Below are positions 50,106-61,064 of a DNA stretch of 64,000 nucleotides, piece by piece. Both the position numbers and the translations under genes were made by a program. How positions within the stretch are numbered: the first letter of the stretch is position 1; every line of letters begins with the position of its first letter. Below the pieces are notes generated by a model. That model was not told the DNA's origin, did no database searches, and was given only the letters and a program-made list of their open reading frames with translations. Where the stretch lies: NCBI RefSeq assembly GCF_016859285.1, contig NC_053421.1, forward strand, positions 4,348,100-4,412,099. The letters run 5' to 3'. Source of the DNA: Xiphias gladius (lineage: Eukaryota > Chordata > Actinopteri > Istiophoriformes > Xiphiidae).

Positions 50106-51840
50106 ACAAAAAAAATAAAAGAACGCGACGTTTGGAACTAGTGAAACCAAAGCACTCATACTCACGCCAAGCAAAAAATATATTGAGAGGAACATAACCA
50201 TAGAACGATCAAACACGAGTCATTAACGAGTTATTAATAAATACAATGTAATATGTCTGACATCAGAATGAATAAATCATGTGTATTTAAAGTAGAAATG
50301 TTCAAGCTGTAGCAAGAAAAAAGTTTGATAACCATAAATATCAAATCATTGTGGGTATGACCAGATACTCAGTATTAAAGGACTCAGATCGGGATTAGGA
50401 GCGAAAAACAGTCACTTCTCAGGTGACTGGCTTTGAAGCTCCTTGACCCTTTGGGTCTTGAGGCCTGTGCCCAATAGGGCCATTCAGTCATCCATTCAGC
50501 CGCTTTTCTATTTTATTGTATTTCTGTGCACCAAAAACACTGCTGTATTTCAATTGCTTCAGAGTCCAATTGAAATAAATGCAGCCTGTTTATTGCATGT
50601 ATCCAGATCTTGGAAGAACACAGTCGGCTGGTCAATTAATAGGCTACAGCTATCAGAGGACCTTTGCTTGTCAAGTTGAATATTTACTGATTGTATTACT
50701 AACTGCTTACCAACTGATTTCAAATGAGGGTCAGGCCAGAAACTTTGTTTGTGGGAACCAGAAATGCGAAAGGATTTTATTTTGACAATCAAAACGGCTC
50801 TTTTTGGATATGTCTGTCTCTGTGTGACTTGACACTACACGCTGTAAAACATGATCTAAATAAGACTGTAGTGGCCCTCTTGGCCCCCTGATTCTAAATA
50901 TGGCACGTGCCGCAGTGTAAAAAAGAAAGAAAAAGAATGAAAAATTAAGTGAATGAAATAAATGAAAACTAAGCGGCAACGTGAGCGAGTGGCAGCTTGT
51001 ATGAGTGCATCTGAGTGAAAGATAGTCAGAGAGCAGGTGAAGTGTTTCCTCATTAATCACAGCTATGGAAGGTTGTGAGAGTGAGTGATCTTTGTGGACC
51101 AAAATAGCAACGGCCCTCCCTCTGTGTACCTGGTCAAGGGGACTGGGACTGCTTGCCGGATGGGGGAAAGAGAGGGTGGGCGGTGTATCTGGGGCAGCGG
51201 AGAAGGCCAGAGAACTTCCCCGGTGTATTTCACATCATGTCAGACATAATGAGCTTGTGCAGAATTTTTTTTTTTTTTCACAGGGTCTGGCCCTATTTTT
51301 TCAGAGGAGTGGTTAATGCTGAAGGAAGGCAATAGGACAGAGGGGTATCAGATGGCAGTTTTGGAGCTATTTTTATCAAGGATGAAAGAAGATTATAGAA
51401 TTGTTGAGTTTGTGTGCGTGTGTCTGGGGGTGTGTGTCTGCATACATGTTTGAAAACATGCATAAGCCTCATATTACGGGACTTATCTCCATGCAGTACA
51501 TATCAGAAGACACCTAATACCATCTATTTTTGGAGCATTTCCATCCCGGACAGTCTGTGTGTGCCTGTATGTATGTATGTGCACAATTTGGAAAGTGTGT
51601 GTGCATACGTGCATTCCTGCCTATAAGTGTGGGTAAACAGCCTGAGATCAGATATGGAGAGACGACAAAAAGCCAATCAGCACTAATGTTGGTGTGCAGG
51701 CAGGGAATGAGGCTGTGATAACTGCTGTCGAGAAGCAGATGCATCCAATCACACACCACCGTCACCAAAACAGACCCCTAGAAACAAATAGCAACAATCA
51801 ATGTTAGCTTTGGTGTTAACTGCTAGTGGTCTTTTATTTT
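50106..51840. other. popdc3-stx12 spacer, proximal part, no gene seen
   Basis: No conserved exon and nothing resembling prolyl endopeptidase (prep). Short open frames only. Confidence 0.5.
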
Positions 51841-51849
51841 TAGCCCTGG

Positions 51850-51930
51850 ATAGAGCACTAACGCGTTGGCACGGTAGCAGTTGCACCGATCCGGTCTGGT
51901 GCCAGAAGGTCTCGGGTTCAGTGTGTGATG
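51850..51930 (+). repeat. Possible tRNA-derived SINE head, degraded
   Basis: GCGTTGGCACGGTAGCAGTT is followed by GCCAGAAGGTCTCGGGTTC. This resembles the A- and B-box region of fish tRNA-derived SINEs (GGTTC B-box core). It does not fold as an intact tRNA. Confidence 0.4.
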
Positions 51931-52564
51931 AACTGCCCTGAACAACAAACTCAAACCTGACTCCGTCAGTCCCAGCACTCCATGAATTCCAGCACTGGAA
52001 TTAACAGACATTTGACATTTAATTGACATTTAATCGAGACTTAATATATCTGGTTTAAGTAAAAAAAAAAAAATCTTCATTAAGCCACAAATTAATTGTA
52101 CATTCAGTGTAATTGTCGTGGTATCATATAGTGCATCAAAAATCCCCAAATTTCATCTCCCCTGACTATAATAAAATTGGAAACTCGACTGTGAACTTTG
52201 TTGAGTTTCATAATAATGTTAACAATTTGGAGATCTGAGCACTTGAAATCAGGGAACATATCTCAATAATACTTAAACCTGAACCAATCAACATTTTTTA
52301 TATGAACAATGAGTCAAAATGATGTGAAACAGGAAAGGAGTCTTTAGTAGGGATGAACTCCGCAGTTCCCCTCAGCTCTTTCATCTCCTGATTTTTCATT
52401 TTAACTTCACAGTTGCTGCAACTTTACTGTTTAGGTTCGGTCTCAGGGCTCTAATCAGCACAAAGCGTCTGGAAAAGGTTCCAATAAACCCACTGCACAC
52501 TGCACAACACCAAAGTGATGAGCACAAAGTTAGAGACTAACTGGTGAACATAATGTGCCTCTGT

Positions 52565-52660
52565 GGATATATTAAGAGAATTGGATACTGTGTTCCCAGA
52601 TGGCGCCCCATTCATTCCAATGACAGTTGTTTACTACTAAAAGTTAGTCAGGCTTCTGTG
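52565..52660. repeat. Teleost dispersed repeat, copy 2
   Basis: ATTAAGAGAATTGGATACTG followed by AGATGGCGCCCCATTCATTC, homologous to 45669-45730 with scattered substitutions. Confidence 0.6.
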
Positions 52661-53358
52661 TTTTGGGGCCAGTAGAGCATGAGTCCTTCTTTGATTGAGA
52701 CGGGTGACGTCCTGCTAGCTCCCTGCACACGTGATACAGTTCTTTGAGACTTTTAATTAACTTATAGTTAAACTTCATTTTGTATCATTTTTATTGGACC
52801 TTATGGATCAAATTCTGATAATACAAAGTCACATCATAGCGTTATCAGAAAATGTATTCACTGTTTTACAGCCGTTTCTTCTCTAATGATTGCTTCTGTT
52901 AAAAATTTCGTTTGAGCCAGTGGTTGTCACGTGACCTGCAATTTCAACTTCACCTTAAAATCGCCTAACGGCCCAGTGCTTTTCCTGGGACCTTACAACC
53001 ATGCAGCAGCTAAAGAGGTAGATATTTTTTTCAGGAACTGGAATGAATATTTGATTTTGATTGAGCAGGTGGACACAAACATGTGAGATTAAATGTTTCA
53101 GAGGGAGAGAAGAGAATGCATTTACAAATTTAACTGGTTTAGTATGGACACACTCTCAGTTTCTGATCTGGATAAACTGTTGGATTGTTTCCAAAACTGT
53201 TCGGTCATCTGATTGTTTGTGGTTCTTGACCTGTCAGACTTTGTTGTAGTGATGTTTCCATGCTCCCAGAACACTGATGAGGCATTTCTAGGAATTATGT
53301 TTTATATCGGACAATTCCGCAGCTAAAGATTTATAGTCCTGGATTTATGGTGAATTTC

Positions 53359-53733
53359 TTATTCCATGGTTCCATGATCAGTGGATTTTTTCCGAACTAA
53401 AATCCTGAAGCAAAAATGGAGCTTGTGATTTTTACCAGAGCCTTGCGAGCCTTCAACAGCATCAGCTAAGTGCGGTATACAGACATTGATAGCATGATCA
53501 GACTCATATTTACTTCTTTTGGAGTTTGGAGCACTGGGTGGAGTAATTTGCCCATTAACTGACAGAGTAGATAGAGATTCCTCCAGATTAGCTTTGTTTG
53601 AACCTGGTCTTTTCTCCCTGTAATAGATTCCTAACTCTGACATGCCAGTGAAATGCACTCCTGCCTGGAAAGCAGTCCGCCACAGCCAGTCTATCCGGTC
53701 TACAGATGTGGTTTGACAAGCCTGTTGTACCAT
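53359..53733 (-). other. Unassigned 124-codon open frame
   Basis: The minus-strand frame gives a mixed-composition peptide (for example GMSELGIYYREKRPGSNKAN, then QITPPSAPNSKRSKYESDHA). It looks less random than its AT-rich surroundings. A second frame upstream (53588-53782) stays open across it. I do not recognise a family, and no splice sites or neighbours support a gene. It could be part of a decayed transposon or retrocopy. Confidence 0.3.
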
Positions 53734-53739
53734 TGAGGA

Positions 53740-55480
53740 ACAGGGACTTGCAGGCAGCTACAGCGTAGTGGAAGCAAGACATATATGGTGGCTTTAGACG
53801 GCCTCTTAGGCGGGCTCAAGGTGTGGGCAAACAAGATACGACGGTAGGAGAGCAGGAGGCTGATGACAGGAAGTTGGTGATGGACTGCATCGTCTGCATG
53901 TCTGCAAGGATCCGTGTGGGTTTGCATGACAAAAATTTGAGCCCACAATGACTGTTTGGCACTGCAAGTACGCCGCCTGCACTTGTGCAAGACAAGCGAA
54001 CTTGACGCTTGTTTCGTTGACCGTATGTACTGTATGTACATTCTTGGTCCTATAATTGATAAGTGGTCACACACACTGTTTTTTGGTTTGTTTTTTTTGT
54101 TTTTTCAGTTAAATACAACAAACAAAGGAACCCTTATTCTTGCTGATTGTAGTATGAATAGAAGAGTATCCATGTCTGCAGTCTGCATCCATCTGGAGGC
54201 AAGGAGAAATCATTAACTGGCCTTTATTCAGCCTTAAAAGCTCTTCGATAGTGTGACAAAAAGGTAAACAGTTCCCGATAAGTGCACAGAAAGAGGTTGT
54301 TCGCCATCTGATGTAAGGGTAATGTCACAGAATTCTGCCCTGACCAACCCCATCAAACATCCATCAAGAGACCCTTTCTTTTCTCACAATCAAGAGCCTC
54401 GGTTGCCTCTCTTCATACATAGAGGTGAAATCACTGTCGTTCTCCCTTGTTGTCTGTCCATCAGTGGGACCGATCAGTGCTGATGATGTGTGTTCAAGTC
54501 TTTATAACAGAGGAAATGAAAGAAGAGCAAGGGACAATGGGTTCAGCACAAAGAATATGGAAAGCAGATTCACCCTCCTTGTATCCTCCCTGCATAATGA
54601 AAGAAGAGGAGACAGGCGATTTCTATCTGACCTTTTTTCCTGGGTTACCCTAGAGACGTCTATTCTTTCAGTGAACACAGACTTTCTCTGCTCTAAAGGC
54701 CAGGGGAAAAGAGGAAGAGAAGACTAACAATGTTACAGGAACTTCTTCATATGTGCTTGTCAACCCACAAAGACTACAGAAGCTACATGTAAGAGCTACC
54801 ATATATGGTACACCATGACACCATCAGATATGTTAGTTTAATAACTACCATATTATTTCAAAATACTGAAAGATAATAAAGGAAGACTATCTGTGAGGAG
54901 AATAGGGCTGGGTGTATCTTGAACATGTTTTTTTTCCAGTACATCATACATGAGTTTCAACATGGCTGGACCAACCTCTTAGGGGCCTCAGGGCAAAAAT
55001 TTGCAGTTGGGTCCCTCAATGTGTGTGTGCAACATGTATGTACCCTGTTGCTTTCATTATGTGAAGTGCAACCAGTACTCCTATGCTGGTGTAATACTTA
55101 ATTTTTATTAGTTTGTATTAAGTTGATGAAATACAGCTTTATCAGGTTTATGCATCGTGTTCAGGGTCAGCTTGGGCGCCAAACGGGAGGAAGAAGTATT
55201 TCATAATTAATTTCATTTGCCCAATCTACTTCTAACAGTCTGTGCACCCATTACATTGTGACAAAAAACAAAAAAAACAAACACTCACACTGCACTAAAC
55301 ACTATATACAGAGACACTGAGAGGAGACTACAGGAAGACTGTAGACGGGACCTTTGCTGGGGGCTGACTCTGCTCACCCCACTGTGTAGGAATCACATAT
55401 TAATAACCCAGTTACTTGCGTTCCATGAAACAATTTAATCTGATCAGCACTGGGATGAATCATAGTCTGGATATGGACAA
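53740..55480. other. popdc3-stx12 spacer, middle part, no gene seen
   Basis: No conserved coding exon or RNA gene is recognised. Confidence 0.45.
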
Positions 55481-55494
55481 TACTGTATGTGCAC

Positions 55495-55845
55495 TGAAGT
55501 TCACTGTACACTGAGCGAAGTTCACTGAGCGAGCTCGGAGTAGAACCACTGGTCCTTCGCATCGAAAGGTTCCTGTTTAGGTGGTACGGGCATCTGATCA
55601 GGACGCCTCCTGGATGCCGTCCATCGGAGGTGTTCTAGGCAGGTCCAGCTGGTAGGAGACCCCAGGGTAGATCCAGAACACACTGGCGAGATTATATATC
55701 TCATCTGGCCTGGGAATGCCTGGGGATCTCCCAGGAGGAGCTGGAAGATGTTGCTGCAGAGACAGACGTCTGGGCTGCCTTGCTTAACCTGCTGCCACTG
55801 CAACCTGTCCTCAGATAAGCGGCAATAAATGGATAGATGGATATT
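55495..55845 (+). pseudogene. LINE reverse-transcriptase C-terminal tail (RTE/Rex-like)
   Basis: Plus-strand translation in broken frames gives RIERFLFRWYGHLIRTPPGC, RPQGRSRTHWRDYISHLAWE and CLGISQEELEDV. This is the 3' end of a very common fish LINE. It ends in the typical GATAAGCGGCAATAAATGGA and a GATG-type tail. Confidence 0.75.
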
Positions 55846-55874
55846 TTACTTAATAATTGAAAACTTTCATCTGC

Positions 55875-55985
55875 TTGGAGCACTAGAGGAAAAGTCAGGG
55901 GATCACATAAGTCGTTCACATTCATTCTCTGAGGACATTCAATATCTGTACCAAATGTCATGGATGCTCATGGATTCGTCATCAG
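55875..55985 (-). repeat. Teleost dispersed repeat fragment (same family as 57140-57330)
   Basis: GTCAGGGGATCACATAAGTC followed by TGTACCAAATGTCATGGATG. The family is also seen, in the opposite orientation, at 57140-57330. Confidence 0.55.
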
Positions 55986-55999
55986 ATACTACTTAAAAG

Positions 56000-57135
56000 A
56001 GTACTCCACCAGTTAAGCATTTTATTCTTATAACATTCACGGAATCACAATGGACATTTTTTAACAAGTATCAAAAACAATGTCTTCTATAATTCCAGGA
56101 TTTCTTTTTCCTTGTCAAAACTCGGTGCCTATATAAACCTCGATGCAACTTAACCGCAGACAGTTGGTCAGAGATTCAAGTGTCTTATGCTAGTAGCAGC
56201 TAATGTAGCCTCAAGTAGAAATGAGGAGCAGGCAAGGCCTGGTAAGCTGATGTCTTTCTAACTCCACACCCCAACAATTTTTTTCATTTTCAAAGTTGTG
56301 GTCATCAATCCCAAATGATGCTGACACAATTTAACAGACATCGCAGAGCTCCCTCTTGAGCCACGTAAGGCTTTATACAACTTTTTTCACATATGCAGTA
56401 GTATTCCACAAGCTCTGTAGATGGACTTTGATATGAAAAATCAGTGGATTTCCCCCAGGACATGAATTTGAATTGAATTTTGAATGAATTTTCAGATACA
56501 AGGACAGATAAAACATACAAAAACAAACAATTAACTGGAACACCAGTGTTTCCACATTGGATGTACCAAAAAAATCTCTATAAGCAGAGTGAGTGAACCT
56601 ATAGCCAAATAAATATGGCTTTAAAGCCTGAAAGCTAGATTAGCATATGGCACTACACTTTGCTGACCACCATACATGCAGTGATAGTCTGATGAGGGTG
56701 GAGGGAAGGGAATGTATCGAACAGCCCTTCAGAGGTGGTGGCCATTTGAAAAAACTACTGCAGAGGGAAGTTGTCTGGATTTTCAGTGTCATGCCTTAGA
56801 ATATTCAGGTCTTGAAAGAAGAAGGGAAATCATAAATCATTTGATTGATGAGACTTCATCCTATTGCTTGTTATCATTTTTATGGTTATCATTTCAATAT
56901 ATTATTAGTACTATTTTCTTTCTGGTAGTTGTTTTCTTGCTGTTTGTTGGTAATGATATTATGTGATGGAATTATGTTTATTTCCAATGTATTGTTGCAG
57001 ATGTAATCAATCCGTCTTTAGCAATGCAGCACAGCTCCATAGATGGCATTTTCAGCTAGTCAGTCCACTTTGTACAGACATTCATGGTCCCGAGAAAATG
57101 TATCCAAAAGACTTTGGTGATGCTTGGACTTTTCC
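56000..57135. other. Spacer, no gene seen
   Basis: Open frames at 56305-56526 and 56712-56966 have no recognisable similarity; composition is AT-rich. Confidence 0.45.
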
Positions 57136-57139
57136 TGTA

Positions 57140-57330
57140 GCTCTCCAATGAGGTTGACATTTGTGGTTTTGAGTGATACAGTATATCTCAACAACTACTG
57201 GATTGCCCTAAAATTTGGTACAGACCTTCCTGTTCCCCTCAGAATGAATTAGGGCCATCATCAGCTCAAAATTTCAGCTCTCTAGTACTTTGGTTTATGA
57301 CCAAATACCTGCAAAACTAATGACCAAAAC
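57140..57330 (+). repeat. Teleost dispersed repeat fragment
   Basis: Contains CTCAACAACTACTGGATTGC, AAATTTGGTACAGACCTTCC and TTTGGTTTATGACCAAATAC, a motif series frequent in fish intergenic DNA. A further piece with CACCAAAGGCATTAGGACCA lies at 57550-57630. Confidence 0.6.
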
Positions 57331-57649
57331 TAAGGACTACTGTGGCTGTTGACTCTTAGTCTTGTTATTAGTTCAACCCTGATGAATATCCTGTGAGTCT
57401 GAAAACCAGAGAGCATTTTAAACTAATATTCCCAAATAAACATAGTTAAATACTAAATACTTAACTACTAAAGCTAAACACTGCATGTGAATCTGATTGA
57501 GCACTTGGTCTCTGATTTCTATTTGTATTTAAGTATCAGCCTCACATTGGCGCTGAAGGGATCACCAAAGGCATTAGGACCATGAATATATGTACAAAAT
57601 TTAACAGAAACCCATCAAATTGTTCTTACATATATTTCTGTCTAGAGCC

Positions 57650-60110
57650 TTGAGATTTCTGTCTAATGTTTTCATAAATGATTAAACAAAATTTCTCCTC
57701 CAGAGTTTAGTGATTGTGATTGGCTGACACCTCATCTCTTAATAACAGGCCAGGAGGAGCATGCTCAGACAAATTTTATGGCATCATGTTGAGTCATGGC
57801 AGCGGGGGTGCAGAACTGCTGGGACCTGATGACCTTACGGAGTTGCTGAGAGCCCTTCAGTGCTCCTTCACAACAACAAGATGTTGTGTAACCAAGACAA
57901 CCCTGATATTAGCCTCATTACATCCTACCACACTCTTGTTTCTCATTTATCAGCCATTCTGTCCACACTTATGATGCTAAATGTCTCATTCAGACGTTTC
58001 GGTGCCATCTGCCAATTCAACATCTTGACTTGAACTGCAAAGTGCAGTTTACAGTTGGTTACTTTTGGATCTTAATCAACAGAGTACACCCAGATTGCAA
58101 TTACTGTAGAAGTCTTTTATTACATCAATTCAGGCTGCGCTTTAGTGGCTACAAGTGCAATTCAGGACTGATTTCACTTGCAATCAAATCGTCCAAGTGA
58201 TGAGCAGAGCTAAAGCACAAGAGGTACGGTCGGGAATATGTGCTGCACTAACAACTTAATTTCTGAAACTTTCCATTTCCGCTGAAATAGTGCACAAGAG
58301 TCCATCATACTTCATTTTGTGTACAGTACAACAATTTACTTACTATAGAAAAAACAATAACCCTAAAAAATGGCATGTATCCTTTATTTACTGATCACAT
58401 TTGTCTTTGTGAGTGACATTAAAGGGTCACTCCAGTGGTTTAGTAGTGTACTTCCATGGATCTGGAGGACTACATTTAGTGTTACCCTAAGCATTTTAAT
58501 ACTTACAGTAGCAGTCTGTGTTCTAGTACTAGTAGGAGAAGTTGAAATAGCAGTACTATACTTCAAAAGTAAGGGGTTAGTTCACCCAAAAGACAAAAAA
58601 CATACTCTTACTTACCTCTTGTAATATGCGGGACAGTGGCATATTGCTGACCTGACCACATAAATAAAAAACCTTTTTTTCTCATTTTAATGAGAAAGAA
58701 ATACGTTATCTATCACTTTATATTAAGAAACTTTTGTCATTATTACCCCATATAAAACACATCTTGTTAAAACAAAAGGCTTTTCTTGTTATAACAAATC
58801 AAGTTGTTGCGAGTTGTTGCTTTGACAACAAAAACGTCAAGTCAATGCCTAAAGAGAATACACAGCCACTACGCAGGCTAGAAACGCATTGGCTAAGAGG
58901 TGGGGAAAACCCTCAACAGGTCCCCAATCTGTCAGAGGACTGACCCAATACAGAGACAGTCATAGTCACGTGGAATTTAGTTTGTGGTGCTCAAAGTATT
59001 GAAATAATTAAAAAAAAAAAAAAAAACGAAAAAAATCCCTTTGCTCTGGACACTGTCTGTGAATCATGTGAATCACAGACACCTTTGTTTTCACTGGAAT
59101 TACTTCTTGCTCCTCCAATGAAAGCTATTGACAGTATGTTCTGTAGCTTAAAAGGAACATTTTCTAGGGAACAAATGTTACTATTAATGGTGTCAATTGT
59201 CATTTTTGAAGGCTGGAAGCTCCAAAAACTATCCTTTTTATCAGATAACTATCTTTTTCTAAATTTTTTTATTTTTTTTGACTTTGGGTGTACAGACCCT
59301 TTAATTAACAAACAGTAGCAGTTGGGGATGTAGCTATGGACATGGTTTTTTCACACCGCCACATGTCACATGGAAATACTGTATTTCTCATTCCACCAGT
59401 TACCTGACAGTTGTAGTTAATATTTAGCTTTCAGATTAATATTTTACCTTGAAATCTAAAAATGAGTTAATGTTGCTTTGTTTAAAGTACCAAGCGGTGT
59501 ATAGCGCAGACTGCCCCCAACAAATTCTTTATGAATAGCTTTATGAATCACTAAATAAGGGAACTGAACCTGTGATACTTTGATATTTAGACTTGATTGG
59601 TGATAGCTACATACTTTTATGTGAGGACAACTGCAAAGTGGTATGTTTACTACATTTACTAGAGTCGATGATGGCTGTGAATATTTCTTCTAGGACTGGT
59701 CACTTATGATGTCAGGTGAACTGGTGTCCGCTGTAGCGTGACTCCTTAATGTGCTTAGCTCACCACCTGGTGGACAAAATGAGACACGACACCAGCTGTG
59801 CTTTTTCCGGTGGAACTACTAAATTCTCTCAGGTGGGCAGATCCAGTGAGATGCACATTCACATATTTCCTTATACATTAGTACAACACTTCTTACATCA
59901 GGAATACACATCATACTCAAACAAGACAGGGTTTATGTGGACTTATTGGTACAAAAAATGTGAAACACTGCACAGGAAAAGACTCTTGTTCCAGACATGT
60001 TACATTGAGGAAAATTTTACTTTTGTGTTGGGATGAAGGGTTTATTTATCATACTAAGACTATGTGCTGACATGCACACATACAGCTCTCTGTCTCAAAT
60101 ACAAACACTC
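57650..60110. other. popdc3-stx12 spacer, distal part, no gene seen
   Basis: Short open frames only. A possible repeat edge (AAAGGGTCACTCCAGTGGTT) lies near 58421. No exon recognised. Confidence 0.45.
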
Positions 60111-60117
60111 TTTTTCA

Positions 60118-60254
<137 letters not shown>

Positions 60255-60440
60255 TTTTGTGGACAATACATAGACTTACATTCATTTCCTGGACACTTAC
60301 CCTAACTCTAACCATAACCACTGACCCAAAAATCATCTTTTTCCCAATCAGGAACAAGGCTTTTGTCCCCAATTGGACAAGCTGTCCCCCAATTAACTGG
60401 TCTAGTTGTAAATTTGTCCCCAAAAGCAGCCTATGACATA

Positions 60441-60461
60441 GACACACACACACACACACAC
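60441..60461. repeat. (AC)n microsatellite
   Basis: About ten CA units just outside the predicted stx12 3' end. Confidence 0.9.
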
Positions 60462-60532
60462 AGAAAAGCTAAAGCATTCCTTGAGACTAATAATTAGTCA
60501 TGAATAGGCATCATCTAACATAACTAACTGTC

Positions 60533-60971
60533 TTTATTTTGAGGCTACATCTTAAATGTAGTTATTTATATACAGTATACATATCTCCGATACTACCATT
60601 ATCTCCTCTGGTCTGCATAATCCCCATCTGATTACGATCTTTGCTGTTAGTGGCAGAAGTGGTAGCAGTAGTAGGTGGGGTAGAAGTGGTACAGGGTCTC
60701 AGTTAAGTTTTAATGTCCTAGGGAAGGAAGCACTGAATATGTGTCAGTCTTTGACTTAAGCAAACAAAATATAAAAAATCTTGAATTTCATATTATTGGC
60801 ATATTGGCAGATTGGTTCCTAACATGTTGTCTTCAAAGACAAAAAACATAAGAAAAAAAATCTTATTCCCACTCATTTATCCCACATAAATACATGCTGC
60901 ACAGACACACACACACACACACACACACACTGGAAGTCATTTGAAGGTATCATTGGGCTGTGCTTCTCCTC
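60533..60971 (-). other. stx12: Likely stx12 3' untranslated region and poly(A) signal
   Basis: A minus-strand AATAAA at 60533-60538 lies 434 nt past the stop. A short (CA)n run at 60904-60930 lies inside. There is no coding potential. The end point is inferred from the signal alone. Confidence 0.45.
60904..60930. repeat. stx12: (AC)n microsatellite in stx12 3' UTR
   Basis: About 13 CA units, 40 bp past the stop codon of stx12. Confidence 0.9.
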
Positions 60972-61064
60972 TCATTTGATGGCCTGCCAGATGATGATGA
61001 TGAGGATGATGAGCACAAGCGACATCACCATGGCCAGCATGCACATCCTCTTACGGGATTTCCT
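60972..61064 (-). CDS. stx12: stx12 last coding exon (membrane anchor, stop)
   Basis: 93 nt, 30 residues and [23 protein letters not shown] then [10 protein letters not shown]. This is a tail anchor as expected for a syntaxin. The acceptor is GTGCAG. Confidence 0.93.
   Translation of the reverse strand, partial: RKSRKRMCMLAMVMSLVLIILIIIIWQAIK

Noticed and set aside
51850..51930. A functional tRNA gene
   Set aside because: B-box-like sequence is present, but no cloverleaf with a paired acceptor stem could be drawn; it fits a degraded SINE head better.
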